Shown in pieces: positions 52,785 through 61,532 of a stretch of 64,000 bases of DNA. The notes beneath the pieces are model-generated. The model had not been told where the DNA came from. It saw only the letters and a program-made list of their open reading frames with translations, and searched no databases. The position numbers and the translations under genes were made by a program. The stretch comes from Streptomyces fumigatiscleroticus (GTDB lineage: Bacteria > Actinomycetota > Actinomycetes > Streptomycetales > Streptomycetaceae), in the NCBI RefSeq assembly GCF_014647975.1, contig NZ_BMQF01000009.1:186001-250000 (forward strand). The letters are read 5' to 3'. Position 1 is the first letter of the stretch, and each line of letters begins with the position of its first letter.

Positions 52785-53852
52785 ATGCTGGCGGCCATGT
52801 TCGGTCGCGGGCGCCGGGAGCCGCAGGATCAGGCTGTGGCAGCGCGGATGAGCAAGTTCTTCGGCGGGTTGTCCCGGGAGCAGCGCGCTGACCCGCGGGA
52901 GGTGGCCAGGCAGTATGCCATGGACATGGAGGTAGTCCGCCGCGAGCTGCTGGCCGGGAAGCGGGCCGCCCGGTCGCCGTACTACGTCGGTCTGTCTGCC
53001 ACGACCACGGACTTCAGCCACGTCACCAAACGGATCACGCTCGTCGCCGACACGGTGCTGCTGACCGAGCACCGTGGCACCGTCCACGAGCTGGGATTCC
53101 GCGATGTGCCGGCCTACGGCTCCTCCGTCCCGCCCATCACGCACAGCGCGATGGGACGGTACGGGGTGGTCACCGAGGACCTCGCCGGGCTCGGCCGCTG
53201 GCTGCTGGACGCCGAACCCCTGCTGCGCACCGGCCTGGCCTGGTTCTACCCGCAGTACACGTACGGCCGGATCGACATTCGGGACCGTAGCCCGGAGAGG
53301 CTGCCCGCCGGGGTGGTGGAGGTGGCCGACTACCTGGTGGAGCACGGCCGGGCTGTGGACCTGGCTTCGGCCAAGCCGCTGACGAGCCGTGTGGTGCGGC
53401 CGGTGCTGGAGATCGATCTGCCGTTCCTGGACGGCCTGAGCCTGGCCGACTTCGCCCAGGTGACCCGGGAGGAGTTCGACTCCTACCGCCTGTTCCGCGA
53501 CTTCATGCGCTCTCGCCTGCTGGAACTCGACGACGCCATGGAAGCGGAAAACTCCCAGGTGGCGATAGAGCGCCTCGCCCTCGCCATGCGCGACGAGATC
53601 GAAACGGCCCGCACTGCCTTGAGCGCCGCCTCCCGCACCCGGGCCCTCACCCGCGCCGGAGCCGTCCTGGGCTCCACCAACGCGCTCCTGGCCGCAGTAC
53701 GTCCCGACGCTCTCGCGGGCGCGCTCGCCACCTCGGCGACCGCCGCCGCAGGCCTGACCGGCCTGTGGCCCACCATCCAGGCATATGCGGACAGACGCAG
53801 TCGGCGCGACAAATGGCACTACGTCTGGATCCTGCAACGCAAGACCTGCTGA
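52785..53852 (+). CDS. Hypothetical protein, about 355 residues
   Basis: A well-formed gene with strong coding character. Start uncertain: ATG 52785 or 52797, both in frame. No signal peptide. The body shows an N-terminal basic region (MSKFFGGLSREQRADPREVA), beta-rich middle (DFSHVTKRITLVADTVLLTE, ITHSAMGRYGVVTEDLAGLG) and a helical C-terminus (RDFMRSRLLELDDAMEAENS). It ends with a hydrophobic Ala/Gly segment (ALAGALATSATAAAGLTGLW). I do not recognise the family. Confidence 0.7.
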   Translation: MLAAMFGRGRREPQDQAVAARMSKFFGGLSREQRADPREVARQYAMDMEVVRRELLAGKRAARSPYYVGLSATTTDFSHVTKRITLVADTVLLTEHRGTVHELGFRDVPAYGSSVPPITHSAMGRYGVVTEDLAGLGRWLLDAEPLLRTGLAWFYPQYTYGRIDIRDRSPERLPAGVVEVADYLVEHGRAVDLASAKPLTSRVVRPVLEIDLPFLDGLSLADFAQVTREEFDSYRLFRDFMRSRLLELDDAMEAENSQVAIERLALAMRDEIETARTALSAASRTRALTRAGAVLGSTNALLAAVRPDALAGALATSATAAAGLTGLWPTIQAYADRRSRRDKWHYVWILQRKTC

Positions 53853-54085
53853 CTGCCACCACGCAGGGGTAGTTCGGAGCGGGCCGAGTACGAAACCGAC
53901 CGCGCTCGGCGCTGCTCCCACCTGGCCGAGTTGTCATCAGAGGTCGGTCGGCCGGTCCCCTGTCGGCTGGGCGGATGCGAGGGATGAGCTGGTTACGCGG
54001 GCCGCTGCTCCTGCGGTGCCGGTACGTCGTTGGAGTCGGCCTGCGATCAAGGCGGCTGCCTCGGCGCACCCGACGAGATACCCAG

Positions 54086-54317
54086 CGGCGTGCAGTTCGC
54101 GCCCAAGGCGCTGGCCGCCTACGAGCGGGTGACCGTCAAGCCCGGCCGCAGCAAGCGCGTCACGCTGCACATCGCGCTGCGGCAACTGCACTACTGGAGC
54201 GACAAAAGCGGCTGGACCCTCGCCACGGGCCGCCGGGACGTACTGGTCGGCGCCTCGGCCCGGGGCACCAAGCTGAGCCAGCAGGTCCGCACCACAGCGG
54301 GTCGCGGCGCGCACTGA
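54086..54317 (+). pseudogene. GH3 beta-glucosidase C-terminal (fibronectin III-like) fragment
   Basis: The frame reads PKALAAYERVTVKPGRSKRV, TLHIALRQLHYWSDKSGWTL, ATGRRDVLVGASARGTKL. This matches the FnIII-like tail of GH3 enzymes (LxGFxRVxLxPGxSxxVTxxL, then WxxxxGxxxVxVGxSS). The catalytic domains are missing. A GH3-like N-terminus lies separately at 59671. Confidence 0.7.
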
Positions 54318-54474
54318 CGGGCCGACGGCGGGGGCGGGGGCGATGCCTCCTGCCGCCGCCATCGGCACCGGCCGACACCCCGTCGACCAGGAGCTTCACT
54401 TCGTCTCGCACCGACGCCGTCGCTGCCGTGCGGCATGCACCGCCCTGGGCGGGGCGGGGGCGTCGCACCGGCCC

Positions 54475-54810
54475 TCAGAGCGCAGGCAGGGCAGGCGCCA
54501 CCCGTCGTCCCGCCCCGAGCTCCTCGGCCTCGTCGCTGCTGACGAACGCCGTGGTTCCCGCCGGGACCCCAGGCAGCGTCGCCACGCGGGACGCCACCGC
54601 CAGGAGGTCGTGCCGGCTGGCTCCAGCGATGAAGAAGACGTAGGCGTCCCCGTCCTCCTCCCCCTCGTCGAAGACTTCCGATACACCTTGGTCCTCCAGG
54701 CCGGACAGGAAGTCCTCGACCTCATCGATCCAGGGAAACGGGTGGGTGCCGTTCGACAGGCCGGGCGTCGGCAGCAAGGGCACGTGGATCTCAACAACCA
54801 TGGTGGGCAT
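54475..54810 (-). CDS. Small acidic hypothetical protein
   Basis: A 111-residue cytoplasmic protein starting MPTMVVEIHVPLLPTPG. It is acidic (DEVEDFLSGLEDQGVSEVFD, EGEEDGDAYVFFIAG) with an alternating strand-helix pattern (RHDLLAVASRVATLPGVPAG). No known domain recognised. Coding appearance is good; no operon partner. Confidence 0.65.
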   Translation of the reverse strand: MPTMVVEIHVPLLPTPGLSNGTHPFPWIDEVEDFLSGLEDQGVSEVFDEGEEDGDAYVFFIAGASRHDLLAVASRVATLPGVPAGTTAFVSSDEAEELGAGRRVAPALPAL

Positions 54811-54984
54811 GAACGTAGTGTGCCCTGCGAAGCCCCCGCCCGGCTCAACCGGCAGAGCGTCGCGTCAGCAGCCGGGCTGAGACGGGCAGGGGCTCACGGC
54901 TCGCGGCCGGTTGGTCGGTGCGGCGTGGCCGCCCTGTCCCGGCGTGCACCGGGACGGGGCGGCCGCACGGGCGGCTGTGGTGCT

Positions 54985-55255
54985 CGCCTTCGAACAGCCC
55001 GGGGCGTCGTCCGTCGCGGCGGTGGGTGATGTGTCCGTCCACGACGGTCAGGGCCATGGGTGCGTCGGCGGGTTCGTCAGGATCGGCGCGCAGCGGGTCC
55101 ACGACGAAGGCCGTGACATCGGCGCGGGTTCCGACAGCCATCCGCCCGGCCGTGGCGGTCTCGCCGACGGCGTGTGCGGCCGCGGTGGTGTAGCCCCGCA
55201 GGGCGGCTGCCGCGGTGAGTGCCTGGTGCGCGACCGGCTCACGGCCGACCAGGTG
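54985..55255 (-). pseudogene. Amidohydrolase (YtcJ-like) C-terminal fragment
   Basis: The frame reads QALTAAAALRGYTTAAAHAV, GETATAGRMAVGTRADVTAF, VVDPLRADPDEPADAPMALT, VVDGHITHR. This is the conserved C-terminal composite domain of amidohydrolases, where the cap strands rejoin the barrel. The metal-binding barrel is missing. It directly follows the MdcB-like gene. Confidence 0.75.
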
Positions 55256-55277
55256 CGCGTCATGCCCTGGGTACGCG

Positions 55278-56111
55278 TCAGTGGGCCGGCCGTGCGGGGG
55301 CCGGCGCGGGCAGGGAGTCCAGGAAGAGGGCTCCAGCCAGGAGGGCCGCACTGCCGCGGGGGCTCCATGTGCGCCGGGTCAGGTCGTCGTCCAGGGCGGC
55401 GAGTGCCTCGGCACCTGCCGGGGTGGTGGTGCCGCCCGCGGACAGGACGGCCTGAGCGGCGGTGTGGACGTGGCGGAGACCCGAAGGGCCTGCCACATAG
55501 AGGAGCTCGCTGTCCCGGAGCGTTGACATCACGGTCAGCAGTGCGTCGAGGCGGGCCTGGGGTTCGGGGGCGCCCGCGCTTCGGGATGCGGTCAGTACGC
55601 CGAGTGCGCGGCGGACGTGGGGAAAGCCCGCGCGCGCTTCTCCCCGGGCGCCGGCCGCGCCGTATTTCACCGCCATCGTCGAGCCGTGCGTGGCCTTCCG
55701 GGGGGCCTTGGGGTCGGGGTGCAGGACTATGCGTCGGGCGGTGTCGGTGATCGTGCCGCCGGTGGCGGAGGGATCGAGCGCGGCGGCTGCGACGAGGAGG
55801 CCGAGGGTCCACAGGGCGCCGGTGTGGCCCCCGCCCGCCAGCCGGAGGGAGTGCTCGGTGCAGCGCCCTATCGCGCCCAGTTCCGCGCGCAGCAGGGCGG
55901 TGGGCCGGCCGGCGCGGCGGGCGGCGGCGGCCATCGCCGTGAGGCCGGGGAGCAGGGCTTTCGCCGACCAGCGCAGGGTGCGGTGGTCCAGGTGATGCAC
56001 CGCAAGGTCACGGAGGTCGGGAAGGCCGGGCTTGGGGGTCAGTGCCAGTTGTGCCGTCAGGGCGGATACGGCTGTTTCCGCCAGTTCGGCGTCTCGGGAG
56101 TGGTCGGGCAT
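55278..56111 (-). CDS. Triphosphoribosyl-dephospho-CoA synthase-like (MdcB/CitG)
   Basis: A 277-residue protein. The start ATG 56111 opens MPDHSRDAELAETAVSALTA; the frame is open further upstream but overlaps the dioxygenase in a wrong phase. Family motifs: LALTPKPGLPDLRDLAVHHL, LGAIGRCTEHSLRLAGGGHT, PKAPRKATHGSTMAVKYGAA, SELLYVAGPSGLRHVHTAAQ. These enzymes make the prosthetic group of citrate lyase or malonate decarboxylase. No lyase or decarboxylase gene is in the window, and several motif positions seem altered (for example HGSTMAVKYG where a HGxxxxxK-type motif is expected), so it may have another role. Confidence 0.75.
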   Translation of the reverse strand: MPDHSRDAELAETAVSALTAQLALTPKPGLPDLRDLAVHHLDHRTLRWSAKALLPGLTAMAAAARRAGRPTALLRAELGAIGRCTEHSLRLAGGGHTGALWTLGLLVAAAALDPSATGGTITDTARRIVLHPDPKAPRKATHGSTMAVKYGAAGARGEARAGFPHVRRALGVLTASRSAGAPEPQARLDALLTVMSTLRDSELLYVAGPSGLRHVHTAAQAVLSAGGTTTPAGAEALAALDDDLTRRTWSPRGSAALLAGALFLDSLPAPAPARPAH

Positions 56112-56218
56112 GGCGGCCTGCTGGGGAGAAGAGGGGGTGGGGCGGGGGAGTGCGGCGGGAGCCGCGGGGTGGGCGTGCCTGTTCCTCGCGGCTCCCGCGG
56201 GTGGTCGGCAGGGGGGTG

Positions 56219-57160
56219 CTACGACGCTGCGGACGAGGTGGACGACGGGATGCCCGGCATGCCGGCGTCGTCGCCGTCGTGGGTGGCCTCCGGCTCGACG
56301 GCCACGGTGATCGAGGCGGCCACGCCTCTTGCGATCTTCTTCTTGTTGTAGTGCAGGGTGAGCAGGCCGCCCGTGGCGCCGCTCTGGTCGTAGATCATGT
56401 CCTCGGTGAGGGTGGTGCGGGTGGCGGTGTTGGTCGAGTACGGCTCCAGCTCGGCGGAGGCGAGGACGGCCTCCTCCTCGAAGTAGAACTGGCCGGTGTG
56501 GCAGGTGTGTCCGCCCTCGTAGCCGTCCTCGGTCCATTTTCCGTCCACATGCACCTTGGTGTGGATGTGGACGGCCCGGCCCGGGTACCAGCCCGGGAAG
56601 ATGGTGGTGAACCGGACCCTGCCCTGGTGGTCCGTGCGCCAGGTCCCGCGCAGGTAGCGTTCGTCGTCGGTGGGTTCCTGGTGCATGCCACCGCCGCCGG
56701 TTCCGTCCGTCGGCAGGGCGGTGGGGGTGCCGGAGGGCATGCCGGTGGGTATGCCGCCGCCCGGAGAGGTGCTCACCGCCTCGTAGCCGGAGTAGATGCC
56801 CAGCGCGTCGCAGTGCCAGATGTCGACCGCCGCGTTCCGTACCGGCTTGCACGTATCGGCGTCGATCACCTTGATGGTGAGGGTCATCGGGATGCCCTCC
56901 CTGTCCTCGGTGACGTCGGTGCGGATCTTGTCGGCGTCGATGTAGTACGGGCCCTCGATGGCTTCCGAGCTGAGCCGGTAGCAGGACCCCACGCCGTCGG
57001 AGTCGCCCGCGCCCTGCGTCTTACCCGGCATCTCCTCGGCCAGGGCGTTGGAGGCCAGGACGCCTCCCGCGCCGACCACCGCCACGGCGGCGCCGCCGGC
57101 CATGAGCACCTGTCGCCGGGACGCGGTGCTCTTGTCGCGCTTCGGGTCTTCCTCGGCCAT
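56219..57160 (-). CDS. Secreted (Tat) intradiol ring-cleavage dioxygenase
   Basis: A 313-residue protein. The N-terminus has a twin-arginine signal (ASRRQVLMAGGAAVAVVGAG). The mature part is a protocatechuate-3,4-dioxygenase-like sandwich: EGPYYID (first iron Tyr), VRNAAVDIWHCDALGIYSGY, then TIFPGWYPGRAVHIHTKVHV, supplying the second Tyr and both His ligands. A 30-residue Gly/Pro/Thr insertion (IPTGMPSGTPTALPTDG) sits before GGGGMHQEP. It would oxidise catechols outside the cell using Fe(III). Directly repeated motifs upstream and the adjacent OmpR-type system suggest regulation by that system. Confidence 0.92.
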   Translation of the reverse strand: MAEEDPKRDKSTASRRQVLMAGGAAVAVVGAGGVLASNALAEEMPGKTQGAGDSDGVGSCYRLSSEAIEGPYYIDADKIRTDVTEDREGIPMTLTIKVIDADTCKPVRNAAVDIWHCDALGIYSGYEAVSTSPGGGIPTGMPSGTPTALPTDGTGGGGMHQEPTDDERYLRGTWRTDHQGRVRFTTIFPGWYPGRAVHIHTKVHVDGKWTEDGYEGGHTCHTGQFYFEEEAVLASAELEPYSTNTATRTTLTEDMIYDQSGATGGLLTLHYNKKKIARGVAASITVAVEPEATHDGDDAGMPGIPSSTSSAAS

Positions 57161-57230
57161 CGCCGTCCGCTCCCTTCGCGTCGGCCGGTCCCTGTGACCG
57201 GCCGGGGCGACTCACCTTTGTGGATCCACC

Positions 57231-57252
57231 TGAAACGAAACTGAAACAGAGC
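57231..57252. promoter_or_regulatory. 11-bp direct repeat upstream of the dioxygenase
   Basis: TGAAAC starts at 57231 and 57242, giving an 11-bp direct repeat with a further GAAAC between (57237-57241). Such spacing is typical of OmpR-family regulator sites, and one is encoded at 58799-59521. Confidence 0.55.
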
Positions 57253-57323
57253 GTCGCCAGTGTCCCGAGGGCGGTCGGTCGTGCCGCGCGAGTGGGGCTT
57301 GAGCTGCGTGTCTTTGAACAGGC

Positions 57324-58805
57324 TTAAAGTTCGGCGGGGGAAAGCGGAAGCAGGACGGTGAACTCCGTGTCGCCCGGTGCGCTGCGTGCCTCCAGCCGGC
57401 CGCCGTGTGCCCTCGTGATCGCCGCCGCGATGGCCAGTCCCAGGCCGGCGCCGCCGTTGCCGTCGGCGGGACGGGAGCGGGAGGCGTCGGCCCGGGTGAA
57501 GCGTTCGAAGACCTGGGAGAGGAGCTTCGGGGGGATGCCGGGGCCGTCGTCGTGGACGCGGATGACGCAGTCCGTGGGGGTGGTCTGGGCCGTCACCGTG
57601 ATGTTCGTACCGGCGGGGGTGTGGACGCGGGCGTTGCCCAGCAGGTTGGCCAGTACCTGCTGGAGGCGGGCCTGGTCGCCGGGCACGCTCACCGAGGCGT
57701 CGAGACGGAGGAACACCCGCCACTGCCGGTCGTCGTCGGCCGCTCGGGCGTCCCACACGGACTCGGCCACCAAGGTGGCGATGTTCACTTCGGCCATGTC
57801 CAGCGGACGGCCCTCGTCCAGGTGGGCGAGCAGGAACAGGTCGTCGACCAGGCCGGTCATCCGCGCCGACTGCGCGATGATCCTCTCCCACGCCAGCTCC
57901 GGTGTGATCTGCTTCGTACCGCCCGCCATGAGTTGCGCGTATCCGGCGATCGACGCCAGTGGTGTACGCAGTTCGTGGCTGGCGTCGGCGAGGAAGCGGC
58001 GCATGCGTTCCTCCGTGAGCTGCCGCTCGGTGAGGGACTTCTCGACGTGGTCGATCAGACGGTTGAGCGCGATGCCCACCTGGCCCGCCTCCGTGCCCGG
58101 GTCGGTGTCCTCCGCCGAGACCCTGTGCAGGCCGGTGATCTCGCCCCGGTCCAGTGGCACCCGGGTCGCCTCCACGGCCGTGGCGGCGACCCGGCCGAGC
58201 GGACGCAGCTTGCGCCGGACCACGACCGCGCAGACGGCGCCGGCGACCGTGAGACCGACCAGGGCGATCGCAGCCTCGACCGCCATGAGCGTACGGGTCA
58301 TACGCTGCACACCGGACGTGGGGAGACCGGCGAGCACCGGCACCCGGCCGTCCGTGAGCTTGGTCAGCCGGTAGTCGCCGAGCCCGGGGATCGTCCGTGT
58401 CCGCGGCTTGCCGTCCGCGGGGATGTCCGCCAGGGCGGTGCACTGCGCGGCCGAGAGATGACGCGGGTGTCCGTCGCCGGTGATCACAGCGGCGGCGACC
58501 ACCTCACCGGCCGCGTCCAGCCGAGCCGCCAGCGTTCCTACGGTCTGGCCGCGGATCTGGAGGAAGCCGAGGTTGCGGGAGCCGCCGGCGTACTTGTCGA
58601 GGGCGTACTGGCTGTGTTCGGCGGCGTCGGTGACCCGCTCGTCCAGGTCGTCCATCAGCAGGTCCCGCTGGACGGTCGCGGTGGCCGCGGCCATCGCACC
58701 GCAGACCAGGACCAGCACCGTGGACATGAAGACGACCAGGCTGGTGCGGAGCGAACGGCCTCGGGGGCGGGGCCGGTTCCGCGGGTGCCGGCCCGGACTC
58801 AGCAC
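57324..58805 (-). CDS. Sensor histidine kinase (HAMP-HisKA)
   Basis: A 493-residue kinase, GTG start overlapping the regulator gene by 7 bp. First transmembrane helix near residues 20-45 (TSLVVFMSTVLVLVCGAMAA), an extracellular domain of about 135 residues (SQYALDKYAGGSRNLGFLQI), second helix (AIALVGLTVAGAVCAVVV), then HAMP-like linker, phospho-His in FLADASHELRTPLASIAGYA, and ATPase motifs VLANLLGNARVHTP, VHDDGPGIPPKLL and GGAGLGLAIAAAITRAHGG. Second gene of the pair. The extracellular domain might sense an aromatic or oxidative signal relevant to the dioxygenase (speculative). Confidence 0.93.
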   Translation of the reverse strand: MLSPGRHPRNRPRPRGRSLRTSLVVFMSTVLVLVCGAMAAATATVQRDLLMDDLDERVTDAAEHSQYALDKYAGGSRNLGFLQIRGQTVGTLAARLDAAGEVVAAAVITGDGHPRHLSAAQCTALADIPADGKPRTRTIPGLGDYRLTKLTDGRVPVLAGLPTSGVQRMTRTLMAVEAAIALVGLTVAGAVCAVVVRRKLRPLGRVAATAVEATRVPLDRGEITGLHRVSAEDTDPGTEAGQVGIALNRLIDHVEKSLTERQLTEERMRRFLADASHELRTPLASIAGYAQLMAGGTKQITPELAWERIIAQSARMTGLVDDLFLLAHLDEGRPLDMAEVNIATLVAESVWDARAADDDRQWRVFLRLDASVSVPGDQARLQQVLANLLGNARVHTPAGTNITVTAQTTPTDCVIRVHDDGPGIPPKLLSQVFERFTRADASRSRPADGNGGAGLGLAIAAAITRAHGGRLEARSAPGDTEFTVLLPLSPAEL

Positions 58806-59521
58806 GTCCCGTGCTCCGGCGGGTGGATCATGTAGCCGAGGCCGCGGACCGTACGGATCATCGGCGCCCGCCCCTTGTCGATCTTCGAGCGCAGACTGTA
58901 GACGTACACCTCGATCAGATTGCCCTCGCCGTCGAACGAGCTGTTCCAGATGCGGTCGAGGAGCTGTGCCTTGCTGAACACCTGCCGGGGACTGCCCACC
59001 AGGAACCACAGCAGGTCGAACTCCTTGGTGGTGAGCTTGATCGGGGCGCCGTCCCGCCACACCTCCCGGCTGCTCGCGAAGAGCACCAGGTCGCCCAGTC
59101 TGCGGACAGCTCCGGGCCCCTTGTCGGGCTCGGCGCGGCGCAGCAGACCGCCCAGCCGGAGCATCACCTCCTCCAGAGCGAACGGTTTGGTCACGTAGTC
59201 GTCGGCTCCCGCCGACAGCCCGTCCAGCCGGTGGGCGAGGGCGTCCCGCGCCGTGAGCATCAAGATGGGCAACCGCGCGTTCTCCGACCGCAGGCGGCGC
59301 AGTACCTGCATGCCGTCGAGATCGGGCAGCATCCAGTCCAGGACCACGGCGTGCGGTACGTACTCCCGCGCGAGGTGGATGGCCTGGTGCCCGCCTTCGG
59401 CGACGTAGGGCTGCCATCCGGCGTCGGCGACGGCCGCGGACAGCAGCCCGGCGAGCTCCGGTTCGTCGTCGACGATCAGTACGCGCACGGTGTTGTCCCG
59501 GGTCGCCCCTTGCCCCTGCAT
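58799..59521 (-). CDS. OmpR-type response regulator
   Basis: About 240 residues from ATG 59521. Receiver: VRVLIVDDEPELAGLLSAAV, Asp in AVVLDWMLPDLDGM, switch Lys in DYVTKPFALEEV. Winged helix: IKLTTKEFDLLWFLVGSPRQ, NLIEVYVYSLRSKIDKG, MIRTVRGLGYMIHPP. Upstream of, and coupled with, the kinase gene. A longer frame exists to 59641 but lacks a better start. Confidence 0.94.
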   Translation of the reverse strand: MQGQGATRDNTVRVLIVDDEPELAGLLSAAVADAGWQPYVAEGGHQAIHLAREYVPHAVVLDWMLPDLDGMQVLRRLRSENARLPILMLTARDALAHRLDGLSAGADDYVTKPFALEEVMLRLGGLLRRAEPDKGPGAVRRLGDLVLFASSREVWRDGAPIKLTTKEFDLLWFLVGSPRQVFSKAQLLDRIWNSSFDGEGNLIEVYVYSLRSKIDKGRAPMIRTVRGLGYMIHPPEHGTC

Positions 59522-59670
59522 GACCCCATCGTCCGCCCCGATGCTGTGTGCCACCTGTGAAGGGGGTTGCGGTGTCAGGGCCGGTTGCGAAAAGCGGCCC
59601 CTCGCGCGGTGGACCGGGCGGAGTTCCCGGCCAGCGGCCACCGGCCAGCGGTCAGGGCGGTGGCCAGCGG

Positions 59671-59850
59671 TGCAGAGTCCGTATCGCCGTGCTGGTGGCG
59701 GGGGCTGTCAGCCTCTGCCTCCCGCTGGGCCTGAGCGCAACGGCCTCCTCCAAGCCGGTGCCCGCCGTCACCGGTGACACCCGCGTGGACCAGCTCCTGG
59801 CCAAGACGACCCTCGATGAGAAGCTCACCCTGATCGAAGGGCAGGCCGGC
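59671..59850 (+). pseudogene. GH3 beta-glucosidase N-terminal fragment with signal peptide
   Basis: The frame reads RVRIAVLVAGAVSLCLPLGL (a Sec signal), then TRVDQLLAKTTLDEKLTLIE, the usual opening of secreted GH3 enzymes (xxLLxxMTLxEKxxLIxG). Coding similarity stops after about 60 residues. The C-terminal piece at 54086 could come from the same gene or a sister gene. Confidence 0.65.
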
Positions 59851-59973
59851 AGGACGCCGCCGTGCTCGGGGCGGCCGTCCTGGCCCGCCGGCGCTATCTG
59901 CAGACACCATATGAGAGACGGAAGACCGTCCCGCCCGACATCTCAAACGGCACACATGGCATTCACGAGTTGA

Positions 59974-61030
59974 CGTGGGCTTTGCGGCACCTTCGCGCCG
60001 AAAGCGGGGCAACGCTGAGGCGGGCCTGTAAGGCCGTCAAGAGTTGACGCAGCACCGGATGCGAGGCTCTGAATCAGAACCGTTCCGGGCCGATTTCAAG
60101 CGGTCGCGGCAGACCGACCTTGACCTGAGCGTTCGTTCGTTGAACACGGAAAAGCGCGAGCCGGCAGCGCGGCCGACCTCTTGACCTGCCGTATCGGCTT
60201 TTTCAGAGTCCCCGTTAATACGCTGGACGCAGCCGGCCCGCGCTCTTCAATTCGACCTGTTTTTCTTTCCAATGGGCTTCCACCCGACCTTTTTGTCGCC
60301 GATGCGAAGAGGCTGGCCCGCATTGTCGGCAGTCCGGAGTGCGCCACGGGAACCGTGCATCGGATGCCTCCTCACGCCCGGGCGAGCCCGGGCGTCTCCC
60401 GTCTGTCATCCCGGTTCGGCGGCGGGCGATAGCGGAGGGACGCGGTGACGGGCGGCCCGGCGAAGACGTCCTACCGGGGCCGCCCTGCCGCACCGCCTCC
60501 GAGCCTGCCCACAGTCCTGCACGGCAACCAGCGAGTCGCCTCCTCCGGGCGGCCCGGGCGGCCCGGGCGCCGAGGCGCCGGTCCTGCCGGCGATGGCCCG
60601 TCACGGCGAACGGCGAACGGCGCCGTTGCCCGGCCCGGTCCGGCCGTCGGCGGACCGCGTACCCCGCGGCGCACCGAGTCCGGCCGGCCTCACCCGACCC
60701 TTGCCTTCGCCGGGGCGGTCGGCCCCTCCCCGCCGTCCCGGCCTCCTGTCGCACTCCGAGGGGCCGGGCTGGCCCGGGGCGGGCACATCCGAAGGTCGCC
60801 CCGGCCGGCGGCGCAGGCAGAGCGGCGGGGCGACCGGCAGCACGGGCCGATGTGTCCGGCGTCACCGCGAACGGTTCGCCGGAGCGAGGCGTCGAAGAAG
60901 CACGCAGGAGCCGGGGCGGGAAGGGCCATGGGGGGGCAACCAGTACGCGACACGGACCGCGCGGGTCCGCCTGGGCAGCGGGAACTGGACGTCGACCGCG
61001 TCCGTGCGGAGCTCACCCTGGGCGGAGTCC
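59974..61030. other. Gene-free stretch with an AT-richer pocket
   Basis: Between about 60050 and 60330 the sequence is visibly less GC-rich than the rest, without a supported gene. From 60420 to 61000 it is extremely GC-rich with cgggcggcc-type short repeats (60548-60575), giving long but meaningless open frames on both strands. Confidence 0.5.
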
Positions 61031-61051
61031 CCGGACAGCCCCGGACAGGAC

Positions 61052-61267
61052 ATGGAGGACGCGCTGCAGCAGGTGCGGTTGAAGCTGCTGCAGCGGCGGA
61101 CGCAAGGAGCGGAACCGCTGCGGGGTGTGGCCGCCTGGAGCGCGGTGGTGGCCTCCCGGGTCGCCGTCGACTGGCACCGGTCGCGGCGCAGACAGCAACG
61201 GCTCGCTGAGCGGCTGCTCGCCATCACCGTGGCCGAGCACTCGACAGCCAGTTCCCGCGTCAAGTGA
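61052..61267 (+). pseudogene. ECF sigma factor region 2 fragment
   Basis: The frame reads MEDALQQVRLKLLQRRTQG, AEPLRGVAAWSAVVASRVAV, DWHRSRRRQQRLAERLLAI, resembling region 2 of an ECF sigma factor (core-binding helix followed by AAWxxxVAxRxAxDxxRxxRR). It stops at a TGA (61265-61267), before region 4. Confidence 0.55.
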
Positions 61268-61279
61268 TGCAGGCCCGCG

Positions 61280-61476
61280 CGCAGGGCGTCGGCCTCCCCC
61301 CCCCCGGGCCGATGCGAGGGCGCGGGCGAACACCTCGTCCTGCAGCAGCGCAGCGGGTACCGGCTCGCCGCTGACGGCGTACGCCACCGCGTCCGCGGGC
61401 TCCGCCCCATCCTTCGGAAGGCGGAGTTCAGGCGGCTTTTGACGGTGCCTTCGGCAATGCCCAGTGCCTCCGCCAT
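61280..61476 (-). pseudogene. Sigma factor region 4 fragment in opposite orientation
   Basis: The minus strand reads MAEALGIAEGTVKSRLNSAF, a region 4.2 helix-turn-helix, then shifts frame into ADAVAYAVSGEPVPAALLQD and EVFARALASARG. Together with the plus-strand region 2 at 61052 it looks like one ECF gene whose 3' part has been inverted. A poly-C run lies at the junction (about 61296-61306). Confidence 0.5.
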
Positions 61477-61532
61477 CTGCGGGGCCGACGGATTTGCTGG
61501 TTGGCCGCTCCGCGGCAGTTACGGGACCAGTC

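Noticed and set aside
60420..61010. Several overlapping open frames of 70-250 codons on both strands
   Set aside because: Extreme GC content leaves all frames open; products are Arg/Pro/Gly-rich without motifs.
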